Source of the DNA: CAYQVO01 sp964421085
GTDB lineage: Bacteria > Bdellovibrionota_C > UBA2361 > CAYQVO01
Assembly: GCA_964421085.1 (NCBI GenBank)
Contig: CAYQVO010000033.1
Coordinates: 1-42,799, forward strand
Length of the DNA: 42,799 bases
Direction of reading: 5' to 3'
Of this stretch, positions 31,943 to 40,079 are shown piece by piece. Position 1 is the stretch's first letter, and the number at the start of each line of letters is the position of its first letter. A program made the position numbers and the translations under genes. The notes beneath the pieces were generated by a model. It searched no databases, was not told the origin of the DNA, and saw nothing but the letters and a program-made list of their open reading frames with translations.

Positions 31943-33700
31943 TCACTCCCCTTTCGGTGGAAGCTCGCCTTTTGCCCTTCGCTCTTTCAAAAGCTCCTGC
32001 AGATCCGGCCCTGTCATCTTCGCCTGCCTCGAAACTCTCGATCCGAAGCTGTGGGGCGCTCTGCCGGGAACGATCCTATGAGTAAGTTCACCGTCGACAA
32101 TTTCGGCCTGCATTGTCCTGATTCCCGGCCAGCGGCCTTTTTCCGCCTCCATCGGGACCTCGTGTATGTGCGAGACAAGAACTATCGGCACACCGATCTC
32201 ATGATAATAATCGAGCTGGTTGCATGAATCTTCGAATCCGCTCGCGTTGTCTGTGCCTCCATTCGGCTCATCAAGGATAAGGAGATCCCGCGGTGTGATC
32301 ACCTCGCAAATCCTTCGAGAGCGCTGAAGTTCATTAAGATGCCTGCCAACTCCCTTTTCTATGTCATCCTTCTGGACAAAGTTGGTATATACCTCCTGCC
32401 GGGGCTCTCCAATCCGGACCCTCGATCCGACGCACATCATTCCGGATTGCCCGGAGATAATCTGGAAAGCCACATTCTTTCCGTGACACGATTTTCCTCC
32501 GTCGTTTGGTCCGGATACTGTATACCCCCGGACATCATCAGTGACCTCAAAGTCGTTAAGGACAACCTCGATTTCGTTCTGTTTGGCCTGCCAGGCAACC
32601 ACAGGATGTATCGAATCGCGAATCTCGATTCCTTTCCCTCTGCCCAGTTCCGGTCTGCAGACAGGCAGCCCGAGCTTTTCATAAAGACTGTAAACCCGGC
32701 CAAGGGTCGCATAAAACGAGAATTGCTTTCCCAGGCTCTCAGATAACAGACTGCAAAACCTGGGGACTCCATCGTAATTCAACTGGAGCGAGGTTTCCAG
32801 AACGTAGCCAATTTCCCGAGGCGCCATGCCGGAGAAACTCTTGATTACCGCTTCTCCGTTTTTTGCCCGCGCGATGACTCCGTCTGTGTCCGGCATCACC
32901 TGAAGGAGCTGATCGAGTTTTGAGCCGGGTGGAATAACTCCAAGTTCTGCTTCGTGGTGCACACCATCCCGCAAATCGAATTCGAATGATACAACCCACT
33001 TGGCGCCTCCACGGAATTTTTCCTTAATGTCCTTCCAATGACGCCATGATGGATGCGCCCGGACATTCTCGAGAAAATCAAGGATCGACTTCAGTCCCTC
33101 GCTTGTAGCCGCTGCTCTTAGAGTCTCTGAAAAACCTTCGACTGCAGCTTCAAGTATAGCGAAGGATTTTGGAAGACAGAACCAGTCGCGAAGCCGCCTC
33201 CTTCCATATTCATCCAGGAGGATTCTCCCCTCATGGTCCATCTCATAGGCACCCTTCCAGGTCTTTCCTGCTTCCCTGACCTGTTCATAAAACTTGTTCA
33301 GTTTGGGAACAAGTTCGGGATGAGACTGGAAGTCTTCCTGGACATCAAGCCTGAAGTTCAGCAGTTCAACATCAGTAGTGAACGTCCGCATTGCTCTAAG
33401 CACTTGCGGCGCGCCCATTCCGAGCATCGATTCGCGATCTCTCACTTGACGGCCGTAGTGATCTATCTTATCGCACATGAAGAGATCGTCAAACGTAGGA
33501 ATGCTCAAATCCTGATACCACATCGAACGGAGCTGAAGGTCGGGGAAATCCTCTTTCGGAACATCCCTGCCAGCCGAATAACCATATTCTCCGATCAGAA
33601 AGTAATCCCTGTCATCCGATCCGAGCCGCACAATGTCAGGAAACGAGAGATCCTGCATTGGGTGGTCTTCATTCATCAAGAGGTCGTATCCACGGCGCAT
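31943..33700 (-). CDS. Divergent MutS-like ATPase
   Basis: The 585-residue protein starts after AGGAAGG. It lacks the MutS mismatch-binding domain I but has a helical lever-like region and a C-terminal ABC-type ATPase: VSGPNDGGKSCHGKNVAFQI (Walker A, about 392-405, normally GPN-x-x-GKST), GVGRHLNELQRSRRICEVI, DLLILDEPNGGTDNASGFED (Walker B, about 468-487) and IVLVSHIHEVP. This is the layout of MutS2/MSH-like paralogues of unknown role, rather than mismatch-repair MutS. The usual Thr after GKS is Cys. A consensus-like promoter lies upstream, and direct repeats flank the gene. Confidence 0.75.
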   Translation of the reverse strand: MRRGYDLLMNEDHPMQDLSFPDIVRLGSDDRDYFLIGEYGYSAGRDVPKEDFPDLQLRSMWYQDLSIPTFDDLFMCDKIDHYGRQVRDRESMLGMGAPQVLRAMRTFTTDVELLNFRLDVQEDFQSHPELVPKLNKFYEQVREAGKTWKGAYEMDHEGRILLDEYGRRRLRDWFCLPKSFAILEAAVEGFSETLRAAATSEGLKSILDFLENVRAHPSWRHWKDIKEKFRGGAKWVVSFEFDLRDGVHHEAELGVIPPGSKLDQLLQVMPDTDGVIARAKNGEAVIKSFSGMAPREIGYVLETSLQLNYDGVPRFCSLLSESLGKQFSFYATLGRVYSLYEKLGLPVCRPELGRGKGIEIRDSIHPVVAWQAKQNEIEVVLNDFEVTDDVRGYTVSGPNDGGKSCHGKNVAFQIISGQSGMMCVGSRVRIGEPRQEVYTNFVQKDDIEKGVGRHLNELQRSRRICEVITPRDLLILDEPNGGTDNASGFEDSCNQLDYYHEIGVPIVLVSHIHEVPMEAEKGRWPGIRTMQAEIVDGELTHRIVPGRAPHSFGSRVSRQAKMTGPDLQELLKERRAKGELPPKGE

Positions 33701-33741
33701 ATTTGCCTTCCTGGAAAATCAGCTCGAAACTGAGCACTAGA

Positions 33742-33769
33742 AATTTAACCTCTTACCGGCACTAGTCAA
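33742..33769 (-). promoter_or_regulatory. Predicted sigma-70 promoter for the MutS-like gene
   Basis: Minus strand TTGACT (33769-33764), 16-bp spacer, TAAATT (33747-33742), then about 42 bp to the MutS-like start codon. It lies between the UPF0280 stop and the MutS-like gene, suggesting independent transcription of the latter. Confidence 0.5.
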
Positions 33770-33870
33770 ATTGAAACGCTTCTTTGCGGAATTACGGCAA
33801 TTTCGGGCAGGTTTACCCCTTCAAAGAATGATTTGCGAAGGCCTTCCACTCGAATCTGCGCTGAGCAGGC

Positions 33871-34623
33871 TCATTCAAAAACCTCCATTTCCCATTGCCC
33901 CCGGATTCCCATCCTGTCTCCCACGATAATCACAGCAGAGAGAATCTCCGGGCGCTCTCCAATCTCCTCCAGAACAGGCTCGATGTCCTCTGCCCTCTGC
34001 ACCCTGTTGCAGAAAGCTGTGGCGAACGCGTCGGCGACTATCGCGTCTTTGCACCCAATCATCACCGCGTCCGCCTTTCCGAGGCTGAAAGAATGTCCGA
34101 CTGTGCCGGACGATGTGCAGACGCCCAGAGGGGAATTGTCAGGCGGAATCCGCACACCGATCTTTTCAGAGAGTGGAGACGCCCCCGCAAAGACGGACAG
34201 GACGAGAGGCTGTGTTATTCTGAGATAGATATCGCCGCCGTTTTCAATTACAAGTTCCTGCACCGAAAACTTTTCTTCGATTCTCATGCCCAGATGCTGA
34301 GCAAACGCTCCTGCGACAGAGGCCATTGGACCGACATTCGCCCGCAATGATGCGGTAGTCATATCCCTTATGATGTCCGGAGACTCATCATGATGGGCGA
34401 GCGGAACAAGGCTCGACGCGAACTCCGTATGGATGCGGATATATGAATCAAGCGCGTCTCTCAATTCCCGCACAACTTCGCTGCAGAAACCGGGGATTCC
34501 ATCCGTCCACGAGTCCGGGCCGACTCCGATCCACAGGTCGGTCTCCATGTGGACTGATGTAAAGGTCCTGAACCGGGGGCGCCCCATCCCTTCGCGGTAT
34601 TTTCGAGGTTTAAACGGGTGCAT
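33871..34623 (-). CDS. UPF0280/COG2122 family protein (ApbE-like), sulfide assimilation
   Basis: The 250-residue protein begins MHPFKPRKYREGMGRPRFRT and has VPLAHHDESPDIIRDMTTAS, ANVGPMASVAGAFAQHLGMR, VIENGGDIYLRI and CTSSGTVGHSFSLGKADAVM, the conserved blocks of UPF0280 proteins (an ApbE-like fold). In Methanosarcina acetivorans, members of this group support sulfide assimilation together with DUF39 and NIL-ferredoxin proteins. It is the third gene of exactly that set here, overlapping the ferredoxin gene by 14 bp. A central 205-bp part is repeated at 31522-31726. Confidence 0.85.
   Translation of the reverse strand: MHPFKPRKYREGMGRPRFRTFTSVHMETDLWIGVGPDSWTDGIPGFCSEVVRELRDALDSYIRIHTEFASSLVPLAHHDESPDIIRDMTTASLRANVGPMASVAGAFAQHLGMRIEEKFSVQELVIENGGDIYLRITQPLVLSVFAGASPLSEKIGVRIPPDNSPLGVCTSSGTVGHSFSLGKADAVMIGCKDAIVADAFATAFCNRVQRAEDIEPVLEEIGERPEILSAVIIVGDRMGIRGQWEMEVFE
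33975..34179 (-). repeat. 205-bp direct repeat, copy 2 (within the UPF0280 gene)
   Basis: Same orientation as copy 1 at 31522-31726, two mismatches. This copy is inside the intact gene, so it is the source sequence. The two copies bracket the MutS-like gene and its promoter. Confidence 0.95.
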
Positions 34624-35032
34624 CCGCCACAAAATCGATGTGGAAAAGTTTCAGCGGACAGGCGGTCGCGCACAGTTCGCAGACCACGCACCGCTCAGGA
34701 TCGAACTTGAGCTTCCAGGTCCCCTGCTCGAGCTTGAGGGCTCCTGCAAAACAGACCGCGGTGCAGGCGCCGCAGTGTATGCAGAGTTCCTGCCTGAACA
34801 GGATGTTTTTTTCCAGAGGAACGCATTCCACCCCGAGCTTTCTTACGTATTGAAGGGCCCTTCGGATGAGTTTTTCGTCGCCCTCGAATTCAACAGCAAG
34901 GCGGCCGCCGTCCTCGGACGAGATGTAGGCATTGAGGATATTCACCTTAATGTCGTATTCTTTGATGAGCGTGTAAGTAACGGGCTCCTGCACTGCTGCC
35001 GGTGGAAAAGTAAGGATGAATCGTTTCTTCAT
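34610..35032 (-). CDS. NIL-domain 4Fe-4S ferredoxin
   Basis: The 140-residue protein has an N-terminal NIL domain (RFILTFPPAAVQEPVTYTLI, then DIKVNILNAYISSEDGGRLA) and two C-terminal 4Fe-4S motifs: C-I-H-C-G-A-C-T-A-V-C and C-V-V-C-E-L-C-A-T-A-C-P (about 84-130). NIL-ferredoxins act with DUF39 proteins in making homocysteine from aspartate semialdehyde and sulfide. It overlaps the DUF39 gene by 4 bp (translational coupling) and precedes the UPF0280 gene. Confidence 0.9.
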   Translation of the reverse strand: MKKRFILTFPPAAVQEPVTYTLIKEYDIKVNILNAYISSEDGGRLAVEFEGDEKLIRRALQYVRKLGVECVPLEKNILFRQELCIHCGACTAVCFAGALKLEQGTWKLKFDPERCVVCELCATACPLKLFHIDFVADAPV

Positions 35033-36195
35033 TTCTGCTCTCCTTCGGGAACTGCCCTGACTTCAAGGCTTTTGAGTCCGTCGACCTGCGGAAAATGCTG
35101 GACCGGCTCGGTCAGAATAAACTCCCCTCGGCGAATCCATTCCGTAAGCTTTGCCGCGATATTCCGGGCCCCTGATATGCTGGATAAAGGCGCGGTCCGG
35201 ACCGCCTTTCCCTGCACCTCGATGGTTCCTTCCTGAAGCTGCCGGTAATTCACGCTTCCGAGAGCGGGTTTGTCGGGTTTTCCATAGTCGAAGATTGTAG
35301 TCTCAATATCTTCATTGCCCGCCGAGACGCTGCGCGCCACTTCTTCGTCGAGGACGGGGATCGGAATTCCAATTCCGACGAACAGAGATACGCCGTATTT
35401 TTCGAAATACGCGGCGCGAATGAAGTCGGTGCTCATCCGCTTCATATCGCCCACTACTGCGAGCGTTGCGGCATTGCTCACCGGAATCCCGAGGTTGTTT
35501 CTCGGCTTTCCTGTGTTGAACTGAGTCCCGTTCCATGCCACGAAACCCTGCGCCCCGCCGAGAAAGATCCTGGTCCCGATTCCTATGGTTCTCAGGAATG
35601 GATCCTTGAGCAGCGGACTCAACTCGCCTGAAGTGCTGAAGGTTGCGTTTCCAAGACGTGGAAGAAGACACCCCATGTATGTATATCTGACCTTGTCCGA
35701 AGTATTCACCGCCACGCCGTAGTTCTGATAAGCGTTGCGCGGATTGAACATGATCATTTCGTTGACGTTGTTTTTGTTGATTGTTGTGACGATTTCCTTT
35801 CGCGGATAGCAGTGGGTTCCTCGACTGCCCGCCTTGAAAACAACGTCTTTTCCGGAGATGAGTTCCTCAATCACATGGCCCCCTCCATAGCTTTCCGAAT
35901 ATGAGGAAGCTTCGGTGGCGCCAATATAAATATCCACTGCCGCGATACCGGCGTACGCCGGAACGTCATTCAGGGTGACTCTCTGCATGCGTATAGGCGG
36001 ATCCGAATGCCCGACATTTATGAAAGCGCCTGAAGAGCACATGGGGCCGAATGTCGCTGTAGTGACAACATCCACCTTCCTGGCTATTTCCGAAGGCTTC
36101 ACGTCTTTCGCCATGCGCACAACTTCCTCAGCCGTAAGCACAACCGCGCTTCCCTTCTTTATCTTTTCATTGATTTCTTCGTATGTCTTTTTCAT
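35029..36195 (-). CDS. Homocysteine biosynthesis protein (DUF39/HcyBio)
   Basis: The 388-residue protein matches the DUF39 (COG1900) family: AKDVKPSEIARKVDVVTTAT, FGPMCSSGAFINVGHSDPPI (conserved Cys about residue 53), YGGGHVIEELISGKDVVFKA, GTHCYPRKEI, GCLLPRLGNATFSTSGELSP and FLGGAQGFVAWNGTQFNTGK. These proteins build homocysteine by sulfur transfer to aspartate semialdehyde, an O-acetylhomoserine-independent route found in anaerobes. The gene is first in the operon DUF39, NIL-ferredoxin, UPF0280. AGGA lies 10 nt before the ATG. An 8-bp perfect inverted repeat stands about 70 bp upstream. Confidence 0.9.
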   Translation of the reverse strand: MKKTYEEINEKIKKGSAVVLTAEEVVRMAKDVKPSEIARKVDVVTTATFGPMCSSGAFINVGHSDPPIRMQRVTLNDVPAYAGIAAVDIYIGATEASSYSESYGGGHVIEELISGKDVVFKAGSRGTHCYPRKEIVTTINKNNVNEMIMFNPRNAYQNYGVAVNTSDKVRYTYMGCLLPRLGNATFSTSGELSPLLKDPFLRTIGIGTRIFLGGAQGFVAWNGTQFNTGKPRNNLGIPVSNAATLAVVGDMKRMSTDFIRAAYFEKYGVSLFVGIGIPIPVLDEEVARSVSAGNEDIETTIFDYGKPDKPALGSVNYRQLQEGTIEVQGKAVRTAPLSSISGARNIAAKLTEWIRRGEFILTEPVQHFPQVDGLKSLEVRAVPEGEQK

Positions 36196-36262
36196 TTTTT
36201 GCGTCCTGTTTTCTCTCAGCAGGGACCAACAACACAGAGTGTTCAGGGATATTTGCAGCCAC

Positions 36263-36290
36263 GTTCCGGACGATAAAGATCCTCCGGAAC
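36263..36290. promoter_or_regulatory. Perfect inverted repeat in the divergent region upstream of the homocysteine operon
   Basis: GTTCCGGA (36263-36270), 12-nt spacer, TCCGGAAC (36283-36290). It may be an operator or a 5' leader hairpin about 70-95 bp before the DUF39 start. It is not a recognisable SAM riboswitch. Confidence 0.4.
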
Positions 36291-36424
36291 TATCGCATGT
36301 GCATGAAGGACATATGCAGGAAAATGCAGCGTTGCGTCATGGAGATTAGTGCGATTCGATTGAAAAAACAGAAGGTATATCAAATACGCGGCATTGTAAA
36401 CTTGCGGGGGCGCCGGGGCCCGAT

Positions 36425-36454
36425 TTGCAACTTTCCCCATGTTTCAACTATTAT
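36425..36454 (+). promoter_or_regulatory. Predicted sigma-70 promoter of ferritin
   Basis: TTGCAA (36425-36430), 18-bp spacer, TATTAT (36449-36454), about 37 bp before the ferritin ATG. GGAGG at about 36479-36483 is its ribosome binding site. I saw no clear Fur box. Confidence 0.5.
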
Positions 36455-36491
36455 TTTCACATCAACATAATTCTTTGCGGAGGACCGGAAA

Positions 36492-37010
36492 ATGCTGAGT
36501 CAAAAGATGGAAAAAGCCTTCAACAGCCAGATTAACAAAGAGTTTTATTCCTCTTATCTGTATCTCGCGATGTCATCCTATTTTGAGTCGGCCAATTTCC
36601 GCGGGATGGCGAAGTGGATGCGGCTGCAGGCTATGGAAGAAAGCGCGCACGCCATGATCATCTTCAATTTCGTCATTGAACGGGGGGGCGCCGTTAAACT
36701 TGATGCGATTGCGGCGCCGGAGGTTGATTTTGCTTCGCCTCTGGATGTATTCGAGAAAGCCCTCGAGCATGAGAAGTACGTTACTGCGTCGATTTACTCT
36801 CTTATGGAAACTGCCCAGGGAGAGCGTGATTATGCTTCGCAGAGCATGCTGAACTGGTTCGTCGACGAGCAGGTCGAAGAAGAAGCAAACGCGACGGAAG
36901 TTGTCGAACAGCTCAAGATGGCCGGTGACAAGTCGGGGCTTCTTTTCATCGACCGCAGCCTCGGCGAGCGCACGTTTGCGACGCCTCAGCCGCTTGTGGG
37001 GAAGATATAG
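36492..37010 (+). CDS. ftnA: Ferritin (non-haem, FtnA-like)
   Basis: The 172-residue protein has the four-helix ferritin pattern: INKEFYSSYLYLAMSSYFES (Glu17), KWMRLQAMEESAHAMIIFNF with E-x-x-H (Glu50, His53), LEHEKYVTASIYSLMETAQG (Glu about 94) and NWFVDEQVEEEANATEVVEQ (Glu about 127-130), i.e. all ferroxidase ligands. It stores iron in the cytoplasm as a 24-mer. A ribosome binding site (GGAGG) and promoter are visible upstream. Its last 65 bp overlap the convergent SGNH gene. Confidence 0.93.
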   Translation: MLSQKMEKAFNSQINKEFYSSYLYLAMSSYFESANFRGMAKWMRLQAMEESAHAMIIFNFVIERGGAVKLDAIAAPEVDFASPLDVFEKALEHEKYVTASIYSLMETAQGERDYASQSMLNWFVDEQVEEEANATEVVEQLKMAGDKSGLLFIDRSLGERTFATPQPLVGKI

Positions 37011-38043
37011 AGCGATTCGTAAAACCGCGAGGACTGTGTCGTTTTTTCAGAGGCGCCCTGCCCTGGCCGATCCGTCTGCGGGCGGTGCATCGAACTATCG
37101 ACGCGGCGGGGATCATGCGGTTCTTTTTCATCCATCTATAAAGGGATTCGGCTGCGATTCGATGTGCAATTTCGTTCGGGTGCGTGTCCAGTACGGGATG
37201 TGCCTGAAGCCGGTAGTGATCCATGCCCTCAAAGGCATTTAAGAGGTCGATGTGCGGAATTCTCAGCGCGTCGAGCAGTTCGTGAATCACCTGATGTGCG
37301 TGCCGGAACGGATACGTATCATCGAGCGGAAAAGTGAACAGAGGGAATATGACGGCAGCGACAGGAACATTGTATCTACTCTCCATTTTCTTGATGTCTC
37401 TGAGAGACACCCGGAAGTTTCTCAATGTTTTTCCGTCTTCAAAAAGTCTCTGGAAATACCGTTTATACTCGATTACAGAAAGAGTGTTCCTGATTCGCGA
37501 AACGATGAAAGCAAGGCTTTCCCAGTAATCGAAGATTCCCCCTGAAACAATAATTGCCCCTGTCTTGTCCGTCTTTTTGTCATGAGGATTGAACGTCTTA
37601 ATCTCGGGATCGTTCAGGGTAATCTGGAGCACGACCAGATCGGGAGTGAAATTCTCCATCGCCCGCTCTACAGCGAGCACTTCATCGCGAGTGGAGTGAC
37701 CCGGGGTGGACATGTTCATCACCTCGACTTTCGGCGCCGTCCGGTTCAGATTGAGGATACGTTCGAGGCGTTTCGGGAACGCATCGTCGAACTGATTGCC
37801 GTAACCATAAGCAAAGGAGTCCCCTATCACGATGATCCTGTAAGTGCCGTCCGCCTTTCGCTCTTCATACCGGTAGTCGATCGTGTTCTGTGCCTGTTCG
37901 GAAAAATAATATTGACGAGGCCTGTCATTCCTCAGCCTCGGAGGTTTGAAAAGCGCGACCAGGCGAAAGGCGCCTTCAATGACCAGCACTGCGGCGACTG
38001 CGCCAAGCAGGCCCATACCGGCATTCCTGAAAAAGACCCGCAT
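36946..38043 (-). CDS. Membrane-anchored SGNH/GDSL hydrolase-like protein
   Basis: The 365-residue protein starts MRVFFRNAGMGLLGAVAAVL, a single N-terminal membrane anchor or signal. Block I IVIGDSFAYGYGNQFDDAFP (Ser about 74), an Asn-containing block (VVLQITLNDPEIKTF), and block V LDTHPNEIAHRIAAE (Asp-x-x-H, about 284-287) define an SGNH hydrolase. Such proteins are esterases or acetyl-modifying enzymes of surface polymers. The last 60 or so residues are Arg-rich and antisense to the ferritin gene, so the natural C-terminus may be shorter in relatives. Confidence 0.82.
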   Translation of the reverse strand: MRVFFRNAGMGLLGAVAAVLVIEGAFRLVALFKPPRLRNDRPRQYYFSEQAQNTIDYRYEERKADGTYRIIVIGDSFAYGYGNQFDDAFPKRLERILNLNRTAPKVEVMNMSTPGHSTRDEVLAVERAMENFTPDLVVLQITLNDPEIKTFNPHDKKTDKTGAIIVSGGIFDYWESLAFIVSRIRNTLSVIEYKRYFQRLFEDGKTLRNFRVSLRDIKKMESRYNVPVAAVIFPLFTFPLDDTYPFRHAHQVIHELLDALRIPHIDLLNAFEGMDHYRLQAHPVLDTHPNEIAHRIAAESLYRWMKKNRMIPAASIVRCTARRRIGQGRAPLKKRHSPRGFTNRSISSPQAAEASQTCARRGCGR

Positions 38044-38191
38044 TTTTTTATATTGAGTTGAATTTAAGCTTCTGGAGCAGTCCTCAAGATGAATGTCTGA
38101 TGTCTCCGCCGACCGCTCCTGAATCGCACTAGAGGTAGCATGAAGATGGTCATAAAGCCAGTCCGGTCGTCGAAGGGCCGCCGGGGGCGTA

Positions 38192-38219
38192 TGTAAAAAG
38201 ATGTAACATCTGTGTCACA
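38192..38219 (+). promoter_or_regulatory. OmpR/PhoB-like direct repeats
   Basis: TGTAAAA (38192), TGTAACA (38202) and TGTCACA (38213) lie at 10- and 11-bp periods, with TGTAACA-tctg-TGTCACA showing the 7+4+7 geometry of PhoB/OmpR-family boxes. They stand about 75 bp upstream of the Nif11-like ORF start at 38295. No OmpR-type regulator is encoded in this window. Confidence 0.4.
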
Positions 38220-38294
38220 GAGGTTGCTGCGGAAGCCGAGGGCATGTATTTTCCGGCTCGCTGAATGAACGGCTTCTGTCGAGGGGGATGGATC

Positions 38295-38519
38295 ATGGTT
38301 TTACCTGCCGAAAATTTTCTGAAGAATGTTCTTGAAGTGAAGGTTCATGGAGGTGAAGTTCAAAACGCGCTCAGGACTCTTGATCCCGATGGGGCGATCG
38401 CATTGCTGAATGACTGCGGCTTCAGTATCGACGAATCGTGCGCACCTGCGATTCTTACCGTGGATGAAATATCGGAAAAACACGGCGATCTGCTGCGATT
38501 GATGTACAGAGGAAGTTGA
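38295..38519 (+). CDS. Small Nif11-like protein
   Basis: The ATG at 38295 has GAGGGGG upstream and gives 74 residues. ENFLKNVLEVKVHGGEVQNA, LRTLDPDGAIALLNDCGFSI and DESCAPAILTVDEISEKHGD resemble the Nif11 family (helix, a D-P-x-x-A-I-x-L-L turn, then a helix ending in GF-x-I). Nif11-like proteins are either nitrogen-fixation-associated or leaders of large RiPPs. There is no Gly-Gly leader end or Cys-rich core here, and no modifying enzymes adjoin. Family assignment is tentative. Confidence 0.5.
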   Translation: MVLPAENFLKNVLEVKVHGGEVQNALRTLDPDGAIALLNDCGFSIDESCAPAILTVDEISEKHGDLLRLMYRGS

Positions 38520-38603
38520 GGCCGCGGAGCAAAATCCGGGATCTATCTGCTGAAAAATAGTGACCTTGCGCCGCTGCTTTAGAGAAGCTAGCGTTGTAAT
38601 CCT

Positions 38604-39611
38604 GTGCAGAAAAGTTTTACCTTTATTTTTACCGCCGTTTTCTCGTTAATTGTCGCCGGGTGTTCAAGCGTGAAACCGCCCCCTCCTGAGACGCCGCCAA
38701 TTCAGATACCTGCCGTGCCCGAGAAGGACAGTCAGTGCAGAACGAACATCTGCGAGGGCTATGTCAATGTGACGGGAGGCAGGGTCTGGTTCCGCGCTGT
38801 GGGCGTGGGGAAAAAAGGAATTCCTCTGCTTGTTCTTCACGGCGGGCCGGGAGCAACTCACGACTATCTTGAGGTTGTCGCAGCTCTGGCGAATGAACGT
38901 CCCGTAGTGTTTTACGATCAGCTTGGATGCGGGAAATCGGATCGTCCTGAAGACAAGTCGCTCTGGACCGTCGAACGTTATGTTGAAGAAGTCCACCAGG
39001 TCCGCGAAGCTTTGAGCATGAAGAAGCTCCATATTCTCGGACAGTCATGGGGCTCGATGCTTGCAATCGAGTATTATTTGAAGCACCCGGAAGGAGTGAA
39101 AAGCCTCATGTTTTCAGGTCCTGTCATGAGCGCAGGCCGTTTCGTCGCCGATCAGCAGCTCCTTCTCAAGAAGATGCCGCCCGGCGTGAGAAGCGCTGTC
39201 GACAAGGCGAACAAGACGGGAGACTATTCATCAAAGGCGTATCAGGATGCTGTCGAGAAGTATTATCGCCGGCATGTATGTCAGCTTTCTCCATGGCCGG
39301 AACCTCTGACACGGTCCATGGATCAGCTTAATTCGCCGCTTTACGAGTACATGTGGGGGCCGAGCGAATTCAAGGCGACAGGAATTTTGAAGGATTTCGA
39401 CAGGATTGCCGCGCTTGGAAAAGTGGGTGTCCCCGTTCTTTACACCTGCGGAGACAAGGATGAGGCTGCCCCTTCTACCTGCGCCATGTATTCCGACCGG
39501 ACACCCCGGGCCGAGGTCGTCGTTTTCGGAGATGCGACTCATTCGCACCATCTCGAACACCCCGAAACGTACATCAGAGTCCTCCGGAATTTCCTGAGGA
39601 AGGTCCGGTAG
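38604..39611 (+). CDS. Alpha/beta-hydrolase lipoprotein (proline iminopeptidase-like)
   Basis: GTG start; 335 residues. A type II signal peptide ends in LIVAGC (Cys about residue 20), followed by a Pro-rich linker. The hydrolase domain has LVLHGGPGATHDYLEVVAAL (oxyanion HGGPG, about 75-79), FYDQLGCGKSDRP, ILGQSWGSMLAIEY (nucleophile Ser about 148), CGDKDEAAP (Asp) and ATHSHHLEHP (His). This is the S33 proline iminopeptidase pattern (HGGPG plus GQSWGS). It is likely anchored in the envelope and acts on peptides or esters; the substrate is unknown. Confidence 0.85.
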   Translation: MQKSFTFIFTAVFSLIVAGCSSVKPPPPETPPIQIPAVPEKDSQCRTNICEGYVNVTGGRVWFRAVGVGKKGIPLLVLHGGPGATHDYLEVVAALANERPVVFYDQLGCGKSDRPEDKSLWTVERYVEEVHQVREALSMKKLHILGQSWGSMLAIEYYLKHPEGVKSLMFSGPVMSAGRFVADQQLLLKKMPPGVRSAVDKANKTGDYSSKAYQDAVEKYYRRHVCQLSPWPEPLTRSMDQLNSPLYEYMWGPSEFKATGILKDFDRIAALGKVGVPVLYTCGDKDEAAPSTCAMYSDRTPRAEVVVFGDATHSHHLEHPETYIRVLRNFLRKVR

Positions 39612-39725
39612 AGAGTTTTCAGGCATCCATTCCCGCCTCTGAATAAAAAACGGAGGGCAGGAAACTTTCATCACTTTCCATCGAATACCTATGTGTCTTT
39701 ATGACTTCCTTCGAGGAGAACTGAA

Positions 39726-40064
39726 ATGGTGAGCAGAATAGGAAATGAAAGCCTGGATCAGTACCTGCGGACGCTGGACGATACGATAAATACGGCGGAT
39801 GCTTTTCAGCAGACGGGAGCGAAAGTTGGGGACCTTCTTTCGGGCACCGAGCAGGAGCTGATGAGCGCATATGCTTCTCTCGGCACGCTGGATTCGAGCG
39901 CGTCCGACTACGAGGCCAAAGTGCGTCAGAAAGACGCGGAGATTCAGAAGATCAACATACGCTACAAGCGTCTCCAGAATCTGATGGAACTGTTTCAGAC
40001 CATCGTGAAGAGCCATTACGAGATGCTTCAGCGAATCGTCAACAATATCCCCGTAAGAAGCTAG
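39726..40064 (+). CDS. Hypothetical coiled-coil protein, 112 residues
   Basis: ATG after GAGGAGA. All-helical: SLDQYLRTLDDTINTADAFQ, a charged coiled coil (SDYEAKVRQKDAEIQKINIR) and QNLMELFQTIVKSHYEMLQR. I do not recognise a family. It is followed after 15 bp by another unknown gene with its own GGAGG, so the two are likely co-expressed partners. The hydrophobic, regular C-terminal helix recalls type III needle-type subunits, but nothing else of such a system is present. Confidence 0.55.
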   Translation: MVSRIGNESLDQYLRTLDDTINTADAFQQTGAKVGDLLSGTEQELMSAYASLGTLDSSASDYEAKVRQKDAEIQKINIRYKRLQNLMELFQTIVKSHYEMLQRIVNNIPVRS

Positions 40065-40079
40065 TGCACGGAGGCGGAA

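Noticed and set aside
36196..36491. SAM riboswitch upstream of the homocysteine operon
   Set aside because: There is an 8-bp inverted repeat, but the conserved SAM-I or SAM-II core sequences are not recognisable; a covariance-model search would be decisive.
39726..40064. Type III secretion needle-type subunit
   Set aside because: Only size and helicity agree; no other secretion gene is present and no motif supports it.
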